Shown here: one piece after another, positions 17,487 through 26,677 of the stretch
Position numbering within the stretch: position 1 is the stretch's first letter
Layout: each line of letters starts with the position of its first letter
NCBI GenBank assembly: GCA_023241745.1
Contig: JALQCY010000004.1
Span: 1-64,000 of the forward strand
Direction: 5' to 3'
DNA from: Isoptericola peretonis
GTDB taxonomy: Bacteria; Actinomycetota; Actinomycetes; Actinomycetales; Cellulomonadaceae
Length of the DNA stretch: 64,000 bases
Made by a program: the position numbers and the translations under genes
Notes under the pieces: model-generated
What the model saw: only the letters and a program-made list of their open reading frames with translations
Told to the model about the DNA's origin: nothing
Database searches by the model: none

Positions 17487-18785
17487 TCAGGTGGAGAGGT
17501 GGAAGTGGTCGTCCTCGGGAGCCCCTGTCGGCTCCAGGGGCCCTTCCTCGAGCTCCGGGTCCTGCTCGCCCGGCCGCAGGCCGAGGATGGCCTTCTCGTC
17601 GGGGCGGTGCCGCAGCACGTTCTCGACGTACGACGCCGTGGCCTCGGGCATGGGGACGTCGCGCCCGGCCCGCTCCGAGATGAACCAGCGGTGGTCGAGG
17701 ATCTCGTGGAACAGCTGCGCGGGCTCGAGCTTGCGCCGCAGGTCGCGGGGGACCGCGCGGATCGTGGGCTGGAAGACGTTCTGCGACCAGTCGTGCGCGA
17801 CCATCTGCGAGTCGTCCTCCTGGCGGTCCGTCGCGGCCACGTAGGAGTCGAGGTCGTTGAGCAGCCGCCGCGCCTGGTTGTCCTGCACGTCCAGGCCGGT
17901 GAGGCGGAACAGGCGCCGGGAGTGGTGGCCGGCGTCCACCACCTGTGGCTGGATGCGCACGGTGGTGCCGTCGATGTCGGTGGTGATGGACAGCTCGCCG
18001 ACGTCGAACCCGAGGTCGTTCAGCCGGTCGATTCGGGCCGCGACCCGCCAGCGCTCGTCGGCCCCGAACGACTCGACGCCGGTGAGCGCCTCCCACAGTT
18101 CGGTGTACCGGGAGACGAGGGCGTCGCCGATGGCGAGCTCGTCCACGTCCTCGTCGAGCAGCTCGCCCGCCGCGAGGTCCATGAGCTCGCCGATGATGTT
18201 GGTGCGCGCCAGGTCGAGGTCGTACTCCCGCTGGCCGCGGGACAGCTCGCGGTGCAGGTCGCCGGTCTCGGCGTCCACCAGGTAGGCCGCGAACTGGTGG
18301 GCGTCCCGGCGGAACAGCGTGTTCGACAGCGACACGTCGCCCCAGTAGAAGCCGACCAGGTGCACCCGCACCAGCAGCACCGCGAGGGCGTCGATGAGCC
18401 GCGCGGCCGTGTCGGGCCGCAGGGCCTGGCTGAACACGGCGCGGTAGGGCAACGAGAACGCGAGGTGCTCGGTGACGAGCGCCGCCTCGAGGGGCTCGCC
18501 CGCGTCGTCGCGCCTGCCGGTGACCACGCCGATCGGACGTACCGCCGGGATCTCGAGCTTGCGCAGCTGGCGCAGCAGCTCGTACTCGCGGAACGCGACC
18601 GACTCGCTGATCTCCTTGATCGCCAGCACGCGGCCGTCGAGCCGCACGAAGCGCACGACGTGCCGCGAGATGCCGCGGGGGAGCGCGGCCAGGACGTCGT
18701 CCGGCCAGTCGGCCAGCGGGGTGCGCCACGGCAGGTCGAGGAGCGCGGAGTCCGGCGTCGCCGAGGTGATCTGCAGCTGTTCCAC
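17487..18785 (-). CDS. DUF4032 kinase-like protein
   Basis: A 432-residue protein. The N-terminal part (about 30-230) resembles lipopolysaccharide-kinase/protein-kinase-like folds, with VLAIKEISE (possible ATP lysine), VTEHLAF, and a catalytic-loop-like YWGDVSLSNTLF (D with downstream N). The C-terminal part, ending in an acidic tail, corresponds to DUF4032. No substrate is known to me. GTG start at 18785 with GGAGCG upstream. A minus-strand TACCCT box at 18840-18835 gives a leader of about 40 nt. Convergent with rlmB across the repeat array. Confidence 0.85.
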   Translation of the reverse strand: MEQLQITSATPDSALLDLPWRTPLADWPDDVLAALPRGISRHVVRFVRLDGRVLAIKEISESVAFREYELLRQLRKLEIPAVRPIGVVTGRRDDAGEPLEAALVTEHLAFSLPYRAVFSQALRPDTAARLIDALAVLLVRVHLVGFYWGDVSLSNTLFRRDAHQFAAYLVDAETGDLHRELSRGQREYDLDLARTNIIGELMDLAAGELLDEDVDELAIGDALVSRYTELWEALTGVESFGADERWRVAARIDRLNDLGFDVGELSITTDIDGTTVRIQPQVVDAGHHSRRLFRLTGLDVQDNQARRLLNDLDSYVAATDRQEDDSQMVAHDWSQNVFQPTIRAVPRDLRRKLEPAQLFHEILDHRWFISERAGRDVPMPEATASYVENVLRHRPDEKAILGLRPGEQDPELEEGPLEPTGAPEDDHFHLST

Positions 18786-18834
18786 GTCGCTCCAGGTCTC
18801 GTGAGGGAGGGAGGGTCGGGTGGCCCGGCACGTC

Positions 18835-18840
18835 AGGGTA
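18835..18840 (-). promoter_or_regulatory. -10 box of the DUF4032 gene
   Basis: TACCCT on the minus strand, 49 nt before the GTG start, matches the TANNNT boxes seen elsewhere in the window but with an ordinary leader and a ribosome binding site. Confidence 0.4.
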
Positions 18841-18845
18841 CGCGA

Positions 18846-18883
18846 CGAGGGGCGGGCCCGGCAGCAGCCGGACCCGCCCCTCG
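18846..18883 (-). terminator. Hairpin terminator after the sugar ABC ATPase
   Basis: A 17-bp stem with one mismatch and a 4-nt loop (18846-18862 with 18867-18883) lies 16 nt beyond the stop of the minus-strand ATPase gene. It separates that gene from the DUF4032 promoter. Confidence 0.75.
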
Positions 18884-18898
18884 TGCGGCGGAGGTGAC

Positions 18899-20011
18899 TC
18901 AGCTCAGGCGGTTGCCCGTCGCGGCCGAGAACAGGTGCGCCTGCCCGGGCTTGATCGCGACGTGGATGGTGTCACCCTTCATCGGGACGTCGCGCGGGTC
19001 GATGCGCACGATGACCTGGTCCGAGGAGCCGGAGGACAGGTCCGCGTTGCTGCTCTGCAGGTCGCCGTAGACGAAGGCGTCCGAGCCGAGCTCCTCGACG
19101 AGGTTCACCTTGACGTCGAACGCGCCCTGCGAACCCTGGCCCACGACGTCCAGCGCCTCGGGGCGGAAGCCGACCGTGATCTTGCCGCCGTCGGCGTCGG
19201 TGAGCTGCTCGATGACCGACCGCTCCAGCGGGACCGTCGCGGCACCGAGGACGGCGGCGCCGTCCTTGATCTCGAACGTGCCGATGTTCATCGCCGGCGA
19301 GCCGATGAAGCCAGCGACGAAGACGTTCTGCGGGGTGTCGTACATCTCGCGCGGGGTACCGACCTGCTGCAGCAGACCGCCCGAGAGGACCGCGATGCGG
19401 TCGCCCATGGTGAGGGCCTCGGTCTGGTCGTGCGTGACGTAGACGGTCGTGACGCCGAGGCGGCGCTGGAGCGACGCGATCTGCGTACGGGTCTGGACGC
19501 GGAGCTTGGCGTCGAGGTTCGACAGCGGCTCGTCCATGAGGAACACCTGCGGCTGACGCACGATCGCGCGGCCCATGGCCACGCGCTGACGCTGACCACC
19601 GGAGAGCGCCTTCGGCTTGCGGTCGAGGTACTCGGTGAGGTCGAGGATCTTGGCGGCCTCCTCGACGCGCTCACGGATCTCGGCCTTCGGCTTGCCCGCG
19701 ATCTTCAGCGCGAAGCCCATGTTGTCCGCCACCGACATGTGCGGGTACAGCGCGTAGTTCTGGAACACCATCGCGATGTCGCGGTCCTTCGGCTGGACGT
19801 CCGTGACGTCGCGGTCGCCGATGAGGATGCTGCCGCCGTTGACGTCCTCCAGGCCGGCGAGCATGCGCAGCGAGGTGGACTTTCCGCAGCCCGAGGGGCC
19901 GACGAGGACGAGGAACTCGCCGTCCTCGATGTGCAGGTTGAGCTGGTCGACAGCCGGGCGCTCAGTGCCCGGGTAGACGCGCGTCGCGTGGTCGAAGGTG
20001 ACCGTAGCCAT
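18899..20011 (-). CDS. Sugar ABC transporter ATPase, MsmK/MsiK/UgpC family
   Basis: ATP-binding subunit for carbohydrate ABC importers of the CUT1 type. In actinobacteria one such ATPase (MsiK) often serves many sugar transporters encoded elsewhere. The 370-residue product has Walker [10 protein letters not shown] (38-46), signature LSGGQRQR, Walker B VFLMDEPLSNLDAKLR, switch His in THDQTEA, and a C-terminal TOBE/OB domain (about 240-370). The ATG at 20011 follows GGAGGG. No permease or binding protein is adjacent, which supports a shared-ATPase role. About 210 bp upstream hold its promoter region, which I could not resolve. Confidence 0.92.
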   Translation of the reverse strand: MATVTFDHATRVYPGTERPAVDQLNLHIEDGEFLVLVGPSGCGKSTSLRMLAGLEDVNGGSILIGDRDVTDVQPKDRDIAMVFQNYALYPHMSVADNMGFALKIAGKPKAEIRERVEEAAKILDLTEYLDRKPKALSGGQRQRVAMGRAIVRQPQVFLMDEPLSNLDAKLRVQTRTQIASLQRRLGVTTVYVTHDQTEALTMGDRIAVLSGGLLQQVGTPREMYDTPQNVFVAGFIGSPAMNIGTFEIKDGAAVLGAATVPLERSVIEQLTDADGGKITVGFRPEALDVVGQGSQGAFDVKVNLVEELGSDAFVYGDLQSSNADLSSGSSDQVIVRIDPRDVPMKGDTIHVAIKPGQAHLFSAATGNRLS

Positions 20012-20224
20012 GGTTGCAATCCCTCCACCGGCAGGTACGTGCCGGACGATCCGTTGTGGGTGGGTGCCGTTGCTTACACGCTGCCGTGTCGGCGGTGACA
20101 CATTCTGTTGTTCGTGCGCTCCGGCCCTGCCTGACGGCGTGGCCACGGTGCGCCGGGACGATCGTACATGCCCGCGACGTGAGGTCGGACACAGCTCCAG
20201 GTCAGGGCCGTCGGGGCCCTCCGG

Positions 20225-21091
20225 TCACCCCTCGAGCGCGTCCGCGAGTCGCTCGAGCAGGGCCGCCAGCGCGTCCGCGTCGGCGACCCGGTGCTCGGCG
20301 CGCGTGGGCCCGGGCCCCACCTTGAGGCCCAGGTCGCCGGGCCCGAGCACCTCGAACGCCGCCTCGTCCGTGGTGTCGTCCCCGGCGTACAGGAGCAGGG
20401 CCCGCAGGTCGGTGTCCTCCTCGGTCTCCTCCCGCAGCCGCTCGACGGCGATCCCCTTGGACGTCGGCACGACGGCGACCTCCACGACGTCCTTGCCGTG
20501 CATGGCGTGCAGGCCGAGCCGCGCGGCCAGCGCGTCGGCGTCCGCCACGGCGGCGAGCGCGTCGTCCGCGCTGCAGCGCCGCGTGTGCAGGACGGCGGCG
20601 CTGGGCTTGTCCTGCACCCACGCGCCGCGGCGCCCGTCGACGGCGTCCTGCATGCCCTCGCGCAGCCGCTCGAGCGTCAGGGCCTGCGCGTCCGTGAGAC
20701 GCAGCGGGACGGCGTCGACGCCGTGGGCGGTGACCCGGCCGGACTCCGCCCCGTGGCTCCCGACGAGGTAGGTGCCCGCCGGGGCGGCGGAGCGCGCGGC
20801 CAGGTCGGTCAGGTTGCGTCCGGAGACCAGGGCCAGACGCAGCACGTCGCCGCCCGGGGCCACGGGCCGGGCCGCGAGCGTCGCGAGCCGGTCGACCGCG
20901 GCGCGGGCGGCGGGCGTCATCGCCGACGTCGCCGGGTCGTCGACGAGCGGTGCGAGCGTGCCGTCGAAGTCGAGCGCGACCAGCCGGGCGCAGCGGGACG
21001 TCGCCGCGTCCGGCGGGCCGGCGAAGCCGAGCACCGCCGCCGTGAGGTCCGCCCGGGGCGCGGGGTGCGCGCTCAGCCGTGCCTCGTTCAC
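20225..21091 (-). CDS. otsB: Trehalose-6-phosphate phosphatase OtsB
   Basis: HAD-superfamily phosphatase that converts trehalose 6-phosphate to trehalose. The 288-residue product shows VALDFDGTLAPLVDD (nucleophile Asp), LVSGRNLTDL, GSHGAE, the Lys in PTSKGIAVERL and YAGDDTTDEAAF. Typical length is 240-300. I chose the GTG at 21091 because it overlaps the otsA stop (GTGA), giving translational coupling. Together with otsA it provides the main trehalose-synthesis route, used for osmotic and desiccation protection. Confidence 0.92.
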   Translation of the reverse strand: MNEARLSAHPAPRADLTAAVLGFAGPPDAATSRCARLVALDFDGTLAPLVDDPATSAMTPAARAAVDRLATLAARPVAPGGDVLRLALVSGRNLTDLAARSAAPAGTYLVGSHGAESGRVTAHGVDAVPLRLTDAQALTLERLREGMQDAVDGRRGAWVQDKPSAAVLHTRRCSADDALAAVADADALAARLGLHAMHGKDVVEVAVVPTSKGIAVERLREETEEDTDLRALLLYAGDDTTDEAAFEVLGPGDLGLKVGPGPTRAEHRVADADALAALLERLADALEG

Positions 21092-22551
21092 CCGTGGCTC
21101 GTCCGGGGCGGCATGGCGGTGAGCACGCCGAGGAAGGTCTGCGACCACTTGGCAACGTCGTCGGCCATGACCTTGCGCCGCAGCCGGCGCATGCGCCGCC
21201 GCTGCTCCTTGGGGGGCATGTTCGCGGCGGCGACGATGGTGTCCTTCATGCCGTCGATGTCGTGCGGGTTGACGAGCAGCGGCCCGGGGGCGAGCTCGTC
21301 GGCCGCGCCCGTGAACTCGCTGAGCACCAGCACGCCCTGCTCGTCGGAGCGGGCGGCGATGTACTCCTTCGCCACGAGGTTCATCCCGTCGCGCAGGGAG
21401 GTCACGAGCATGACGTCGGCCGCCAGGTACAGGGCGGCCATCTCCGCGGGCGGGTAGGAGTGGTGCAGGTAGTGGATCGCCGAGTGCCCGAGCTCGCCGA
21501 ACTCGCCGTTGATGCGGCCCACGAGGACCTCGACGTGCTCCCGCAGCTCCTGGTAGGCGCCCACGTTCTCGCGGCTGGGGCTCGCCACCTGCACCAGCGT
21601 GGCGCGTTCGACGTCGAGCCGGCCGTCCTGCAGCAGCTCCCCGTACGCCTTGATCCGGTGCCGGATGCCCTTGGTGTAGTCCAGCCGGTCGACCCCGAGC
21701 ATCATGATCCCGGGGTTCCCGAGGTCGGCGCGGATCTCCTTGGCGCGGGCCTGCACCTCGGGCTCGCGGGCGAGCGCGTCGAAGTGGTGGGAGTCGATCG
21801 AGATGGGGAACGCCGCGGCACGTACGTGCCGGGCCGGGCCGCCGTCCTCGTCCGCCACCGTGATGATCGGTCCGCGGGTGGTGTGCTTGGTGAGACGGCG
21901 CACCGACCGCACGAAGTTGGAGGCGTCGCCGCCGCGCTGGAAGCCGATGAGGTCGGCCCCGAGCAGCCCCTCGACGATCTGGGTGCGCCACGGCAGCTGC
22001 TGGAACAGCTCGACCGCGGGGAACGGGATGTGGTCGAAGAAGCCGATGCGCAGGTCGGGGCGCAGGTCGCGGAGCATCTTCGGCACGAGCTGGAGCTGGT
22101 AGTCGTGCACCCACACGACGGCGCCCTCGGCGGCCTGCTCGGCCGCGGCCTCCGCGAACCGGCGGTTGACCCGGCGGTAGGCGTCCCACCACTGCCGGTG
22201 GTAGGTGGGGGGCGAGATCACGTCGTGGTAGAGCGGCCAGAGCGTGTCGTTGGAGAAGCCCTCGTAGTACCGCTCGATCTCGTCCTGGCCGAGGGTGACC
22301 GGGACCAGGAGCATGCCGTCGGCCTCGAAGGGCTCGTGCTCGAGGTCCGGGGCGCCGGACCAGCCCACCCAGGCCCCCTCGGCCTCCCGCATGACGGGTT
22401 CGAGGGCCGTGACCAGGCCGCCGGGCGAGCGCTGCCAGTCCACCCCGCCGTCGGCGTCGACGGTGAAGTCGACCGGGAGCCGGTTGGCCACCACGACGAG
22501 GTCGTACCCGCCCTCGCGGGGATGGCTGCTTGACGAATCTTTGCCTGTCAA
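21088..22551 (-). CDS. otsA: Trehalose-6-phosphate synthase OtsA
   Basis: GT20 glycosyltransferase that joins UDP-glucose (or another NDP-glucose) to glucose 6-phosphate. The 487-residue product has VVVANRLPVDF, VWVHDYQLQLVP, FDHIPFP, VDRLDYTKGI and SLRDGMNLVAKEY. I chose the TTG at 22551: GGAGCGAGG stands immediately upstream, and a TACCCT promoter box on the minus strand (22611-22606) rules out the longer ATG reading frame that begins at 22674. The start gives the sequence LTGKDSSSSHPREGGYDLVVV. The start codon is the least certain part. Confidence 0.9.
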   Translation of the reverse strand: MTGKDSSSSHPREGGYDLVVVANRLPVDFTVDADGGVDWQRSPGGLVTALEPVMREAEGAWVGWSGAPDLEHEPFEADGMLLVPVTLGQDEIERYYEGFSNDTLWPLYHDVISPPTYHRQWWDAYRRVNRRFAEAAAEQAAEGAVVWVHDYQLQLVPKMLRDLRPDLRIGFFDHIPFPAVELFQQLPWRTQIVEGLLGADLIGFQRGGDASNFVRSVRRLTKHTTRGPIITVADEDGGPARHVRAAAFPISIDSHHFDALAREPEVQARAKEIRADLGNPGIMMLGVDRLDYTKGIRHRIKAYGELLQDGRLDVERATLVQVASPSRENVGAYQELREHVEVLVGRINGEFGELGHSAIHYLHHSYPPAEMAALYLAADVMLVTSLRDGMNLVAKEYIAARSDEQGVLVLSEFTGAADELAPGPLLVNPHDIDGMKDTIVAAANMPPKEQRRRMRRLRRKVMADDVAKWSQTFLGVLTAMPPRTSHG

Positions 22552-22605
22552 CGGACCTCGCTCCAAGAGTTCTGTGGGACTCCCAAGGACATCGTCCCCC
22601 CGGAC

Positions 22606-22611
22606 AGGGTA
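22606..22611 (-). promoter_or_regulatory. -10 box of otsA
   Basis: TACCCT on the minus strand lies 54 nt before the proposed TTG start. It shares the short divergent region with the kinase gene promoter at 22691. Confidence 0.45.
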
Positions 22612-22690
22612 CCGACGTGGCGCTCGCCTCGCCGTGGGGCGGGCGCATGTCACACGCGCGGCACGACGCGCCACGAGATGCCCGGAAGGC

Positions 22691-22696
22691 TACGGT
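22691..22696 (+). promoter_or_regulatory. Leaderless-type -10 box of the Ser/Thr kinase gene
   Basis: TACGGT lies 7 nt before the ATG at 22704. No ribosome binding site is seen. Confidence 0.5.
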
Positions 22697-22703
22697 GTGC
22701 CCC

Positions 22704-24647
22704 ATGAGCGAGGTCGACGCGAGGCAGGTCCCGGGGCGGACCCCGGCGCCGGGCCCGTCGTCGGACGCGCGCGACGACGGCGCCGGGCGGAACGGGCACG
22801 TGGTGCGCGACGCGCGCACCGGCCGCGACGGGGGCCTCGCCGAGGGCGCCGAGGTGGGCGGGTACACCGTCGTCCGGCCGCTCGGCAGCGGGGCGATGGG
22901 TGCCGTCTACGAGGCCGTCGACGGCGGCGGCCACGCCGTCGCGCTGAAGGTGCTGCACGCGCACGTCGACGCCGACCCCGCGGGCCGCGAACGGCTGCGG
23001 CGCGAGGCCGCGGCCCTCCAACGGCTGCGTCACCCCTCCGTCGCGCAGGTGCTCGACGCGGAGCTCGAGGGTCCGTACGCGTTCGTCGTGACCGAGCTGG
23101 TCGACGGCGTCACGCTGGAGGAGGAGGTGGACGAGCGCGGCCCGCTCGACGCCGCCGACGTCTTCTCCCTGGCCGACCAGCTGGCCGCGGCGCTCGAGGC
23201 GGTGCACGACGCGGGCGTGGTGCACCGCGACCTCAAGCCGTCCAACGTGATGATCACCGGCCAGGGGCCCGTGCTCATCGACTTCGGCATCGCGCAGGGG
23301 CCCGGGGACACGCGCACCACCTCGACGGGGTTCGTCATGGGCACCCCCGGCTACATCGCGCCCGAGCTGCTCGACGGCGGCGCGCCCGTCGCGGAGACGG
23401 ACTGGTGGAGCTGGGCCGCGCTGCTGTCGTTCGCGGCGACCGGTCGCTCGCCCTTCGGGGTGCGGCCCACCGAGCTGGTGCTGCGCCGCTCCCGCGAGGG
23501 GCGGCCCGACCTGGTGGGCGTGCCGCCGCGCACCGCCCGCGCGCTCGCCGGTGCGCTCCAGGCCGACCCGGCGCGCCGCTGGGGCCCCACCGAGGTGGTG
23601 CGGTCGCTGCGGCGCGACCTCGACGACGCGCTCGGCGGCGCGGCGCCGACCGTCGTCGAGCCTGAGGCGACCCAGCGGATCGTCCAGGCGGACGAGACGC
23701 AGCGGGTCGGGCTGCCCACGCAGGTCGTGGCACCCGCCGCCGTGGCACCTGCCGCCGTCGCGCCCGCCTCCTTCGCGCCGGCGTCGGCCGCGCCCGCGTC
23801 GACGGGCCCGTCGACCGGGGCCGTGCCCACCGTGCCGCCGCCCCCGCCGGCCACCCCGGACCCCGGTGACCCCACCCAGACGATGACGGCTCTCGAGCGC
23901 GACCGTCTCCAGGCGCACGACGGCGGCACGCGTTCGATCCCCCTCGGCGACGTCCGCTACAAGGGCTACGACCAGCTGGTCGAGGAGCTGCCGCCCGAGC
24001 CGCCCGGGCCGTACCAGCGGCCCGTGCACCGGCGACGCACGGGTACCGCCGTCGCCGTCGCGCTGCCGCTGGTCGCGCTCGCGGCCACCCGGCCCGTCAT
24101 CGGGTTCGGCGTGCTGGTGGCGCTCGTGCTGGTGTGCCGCACGGTCGCGACGTCCGGCGACCGGCTGCACACCCGGCGCGAGCACAAGGGCGTCCGCCGC
24201 AGCGACGGGCTGGTCGGCACGCTGCTGTTCCCCTGGCACGCGCTCCTGGGCGTGCTCGGGTCGATCCCCGCGGTGCTGGTCGGCGCGTGCGCCGCGCTGC
24301 TGACGCTGCTGGCCGGCTGGTGGCTGTTCGGGGCCGGGCACCTCATCGTGGCGCCCCGGTACGACGTGGAGGCGCGCTCCCAGGGCGGGATGAACGAGGA
24401 CGTCGTGTTCAACGGGGTGCTGGCCGGTGTGATGGTCGTCGCCCTGCTGGCGACCTGGTTCGGCCCCGCCGGCGCCAGTGCGCGCGAGGGCGGGCGCATC
24501 GTCCTGGGCAAGATCGCGCCGGGGCGGATCGGCGCCGCCGTGGTGGTCGTCGTCTGCCTGGTCGCCACGGTGCTCCTGGTGGCGCCCGTGCTCGGCGACC
24601 CGACGATCGACTGGTGGCCCATGAGCGGTCCACCCGAGATGCTCTGA
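22704..24647 (+). CDS. Membrane-linked serine/threonine protein kinase
   Basis: Hanks-type kinase of 647 residues. The kinase domain spans about 55-315: glycine loop PLGSGAMGAVYE, Lys in HAVALKVL, catalytic loop VHRDLKPSNVM, DFGIAQG, and GTPGYIAPE. A linker rich in Ala/Pro/Val repeats (about 350-390) leads to a C-terminal membrane domain with about four helices (from about 448). Unlike PknB it has no PASTA repeats, and its membrane part is multi-pass. The target is unknown. It diverges from otsA. GC content and codon use match the neighbours. Confidence 0.9.
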   Translation: MSEVDARQVPGRTPAPGPSSDARDDGAGRNGHVVRDARTGRDGGLAEGAEVGGYTVVRPLGSGAMGAVYEAVDGGGHAVALKVLHAHVDADPAGRERLRREAAALQRLRHPSVAQVLDAELEGPYAFVVTELVDGVTLEEEVDERGPLDAADVFSLADQLAAALEAVHDAGVVHRDLKPSNVMITGQGPVLIDFGIAQGPGDTRTTSTGFVMGTPGYIAPELLDGGAPVAETDWWSWAALLSFAATGRSPFGVRPTELVLRRSREGRPDLVGVPPRTARALAGALQADPARRWGPTEVVRSLRRDLDDALGGAAPTVVEPEATQRIVQADETQRVGLPTQVVAPAAVAPAAVAPASFAPASAAPASTGPSTGAVPTVPPPPPATPDPGDPTQTMTALERDRLQAHDGGTRSIPLGDVRYKGYDQLVEELPPEPPGPYQRPVHRRRTGTAVAVALPLVALAATRPVIGFGVLVALVLVCRTVATSGDRLHTRREHKGVRRSDGLVGTLLFPWHALLGVLGSIPAVLVGACAALLTLLAGWWLFGAGHLIVAPRYDVEARSQGGMNEDVVFNGVLAGVMVVALLATWFGPAGASAREGGRIVLGKIAPGRIGAAVVVVVCLVATVLLVAPVLGDPTIDWWPMSGPPEML

Positions 24648-24754
24648 CGCGTCGGACGACGTTCGGCTGACGTCCAGGTCGCTTGGGTAGGCTCTGCCCC
24701 GTCCGGCGCTGTCGCGCCGCGCCGCCCCGCCCTCCCGAGGACCTCGAGGACACG

Positions 24755-25573
24755 ATGTCGACGAACAACCCGAACATGACCAAGGCGCAGCGGCGCGAGG
24801 CCGCCCGCGCCGAGGCGCTCGCCCTGCGCGAGAAGGAGCAGCAGCGCGACAAGCGCAACCGGATCATCACCCTGTCCGTGCTCGCCGCCGCGCTCGTCGC
24901 GCTCGGCGTCGTGGTCTGGATGATCATGCAGCAGGGCGCGAAGAAGGACGTCGACGACATCCCTCTGGCCGAGGTGACGATGCCCTCGACGGCGCAGGAG
25001 GACGGCGGTCTCCCGGTCGGCGCCGACGGCGCGGCCGGCACGTCGAACGACGGCGCCCCCGTCGTCGACGTCTACCTCGACTACATGTGCCCGGTGTGCG
25101 GCCAGTTCGAGCAGGTCAACGCGGCGGGCATCGACGAGCTGGTCGGGGCCGGCGACGCGACCGTCGTCTACCACCCGATCTCGATCCTCGACCGCCTCTC
25201 GGCGGGCACCGACTACTCGACGCGCTCCGGCGCCGCGGCCGCCTACGTGGCCGACCAGGCACCCGAGGCGTTCCCCGCCTTCCACGCGGCGCTGTTCACC
25301 AACCAGCCGGCGGAGAACACCGAGGGCCTCTCGGACGAGCAGCTCGCGACCTACGCCGAGGAGGCGGGCGCGCCCGCCGAGGTGGCCTCCGCCATCGAGG
25401 ACGGCACCGCGCGCGAGACGTTCGGGCAGTACGTCCACTCGGCCACGCTGGCCATCCAGGAGACGGACGGCTTCACCGGCACGCCGTACGTGCTGGTCGA
25501 CGGCGAGGTCGTGCAGAACTGGAACGACCCGACCGCGCTCGAGACGGCCGTCACGGCCGCCGCGGGGAGCTGA
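24755..25573 (+). CDS. Membrane-anchored DsbA-like thioredoxin-fold protein
   Basis: Predicted extracytoplasmic thiol oxidoreductase. The 272-residue product has a charged cytoplasmic start (1-37), one membrane anchor (about 40-63), a spacer, then a DsbA-type domain with active site YMCPVCGQFE (CPVC) and the cis-Pro loop in FTGTPYVLVDG. It is likely involved in disulfide formation in secreted proteins. The ATG at 24755 is preceded by GAGGACAC. A TAGGCT box at 24688-24693 gives a leader of about 55 nt. Confidence 0.9.
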   Translation: MSTNNPNMTKAQRREAARAEALALREKEQQRDKRNRIITLSVLAAALVALGVVVWMIMQQGAKKDVDDIPLAEVTMPSTAQEDGGLPVGADGAAGTSNDGAPVVDVYLDYMCPVCGQFEQVNAAGIDELVGAGDATVVYHPISILDRLSAGTDYSTRSGAAAAYVADQAPEAFPAFHAALFTNQPAENTEGLSDEQLATYAEEAGAPAEVASAIEDGTARETFGQYVHSATLAIQETDGFTGTPYVLVDGEVVQNWNDPTALETAVTAAAGS

Positions 25574-25615
25574 CCCCGGATCGTCGTGGCGCGGCACGGC
25601 CTCCCGGCCTCCCGG

Positions 25616-25621
25616 TAGGCT
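25616..25621 (+). promoter_or_regulatory. -10 box of the tRNA-Thr gene
   Basis: TAGGCT lies 13 nt before the mature tRNA end. It sits in the loop of a 9-bp perfect inverted repeat (GCGCGGCAC 25589-25597, GTGCCGCGC 25622-25630). Confidence 0.45.
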
Positions 25622-25634
25622 GTGCCGCGCTCCC

Positions 25635-25710
25635 GCCGCCTTAGCTCAGCTGGTAGAGCTCCCGTCTTGTAAACGGAAGGTCGTCGGTTCGAATCCGACA
25701 GGCGGCTCCA
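25635..25710 (+). tRNA. tRNA-Thr(TGT)
   Basis: The cloverleaf folds fully. The acceptor stem is 25635-25641 with 25700-25706. The D arm starts GCTC at 25644. The anticodon loop CTTGTAA carries TGT at 25668-25670, and the T arm holds GGTTCGAATCC. The CCA end is encoded (25708-25710). The first anticodon-stem pair is a C-A mismatch (25661/25677). It reads ACA and probably other threonine codons. The convergent SGNH hydrolase stop begins 1 nt after CCA. Confidence 0.95.
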
Positions 25711-25711
25711 C

Positions 25712-26617
25712 TCAGCCCCGCGGCCACGCCGTGGGGTCGGCCCACTTGGGCGCGCGCCCGTCACCGCTGGACGTGTGCCGGATCCGGCGCTGCACCCACG
25801 GCACGACGTGCGTGCGGGCCCACTGCGCGTTCGCGCGGGCCCGCTCCACGAACGCCTGCGGCGGCAGCGGGTCGAGCTGTGCGGCGTACTCCGCGTCGTC
25901 GGGCTCCAGCCCGAGGCCGACCAGCGCGGCGTCGGCGACGCGGCGGTGGCCCTCCGGCGTCAGGTGGATGCGGTCGTCGGACCACATACGCAGGTCGAAC
26001 AGGGGGTCGAGGCCCCACAGGTCGACCACGTGGGCGCCGTGCTTGCGCGCGACGGTCCAGATGTTCGCGTTGAACTGGCCCACACGGCCGCGGGTCCAGC
26101 TGAGCCCGGCACCGGCCTTGAACCCCGTGCCGAGCAGCACGTCGGCGCCCGTCGCACGGATCTTCGCGACGCCCTGCTCGAGCTGCGCCGAGAGGACGTC
26201 GATGTCGGCCTGCGGGCGCAGGATGTCGTTGCCGCCGCCGACGAAGGAGACCAGGTCGGGGCGCATCGCGAGGGCGACGTCCACCTGCTCGGCCAGGATG
26301 TGGCGCAGCAGCCGGCCGCGGATGGCGAGGTTCGCGTACTCGAGCGGCTCCTGGCCGGCAGCCGTCCGGCGGGCGGAGAGCGCGCCGGCGAGCCGGTCGG
26401 TCCAGCCGCGCTGCTTCGCGTCCGACTCCGTCCCGGCCGGGGCCGGGGTGCCGTCGTCGTACGGGTACGGGTCCCACAGCCCCTCGCTGAACGAGTCGCC
26501 GATCGCGACGTACCGCGTCCACGGGGGAGCCGAGGTCGGGGGCGTCGCGCCGTGGGCCGCGCCAGGGGTCGTGCCGTCAGGGGTCGGGGTGGAGTCCTGC
26601 GTGGTCACGTCCGCCAT
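25712..26617 (-). CDS. SGNH/GDSL-family hydrolase
   Basis: Predicted esterase or lipase of the SGNH fold. The 301-residue product has block I YVAIGDSFSEG (catalytic Ser), block II Gly in LAIRGRLL, block III FVGGGNDIL (Asn) and block V DRIHLTPEGH (Asp and His). There is no signal peptide, only a Thr/Pro-rich start of about 32 residues, so it is probably cytoplasmic. The ATG at 26617 follows GGGAGCACA. Its 3' end abuts the tRNA-Thr gene. The substrate is unknown. Confidence 0.9.
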   Translation of the reverse strand: MADVTTQDSTPTPDGTTPGAAHGATPPTSAPPWTRYVAIGDSFSEGLWDPYPYDDGTPAPAGTESDAKQRGWTDRLAGALSARRTAAGQEPLEYANLAIRGRLLRHILAEQVDVALAMRPDLVSFVGGGNDILRPQADIDVLSAQLEQGVAKIRATGADVLLGTGFKAGAGLSWTRGRVGQFNANIWTVARKHGAHVVDLWGLDPLFDLRMWSDDRIHLTPEGHRRVADAALVGLGLEPDDAEYAAQLDPLPPQAFVERARANAQWARTHVVPWVQRRIRHTSSGDGRAPKWADPTAWPRG

Positions 26618-26677
26618 TGTGCTCCCTCGGGCCGACCGGGGCCCTCGGGGCGTCCGCCGGTCCTGGGGGCTGGAGCG

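Noticed and set aside
22551..22674. Longer otsA starting at the ATG at 22674
   Set aside because: The extra 41 residues are Arg/Ala/Pro-rich, unlike OtsA, and the likely promoter box at 22611-22606 lies inside them.
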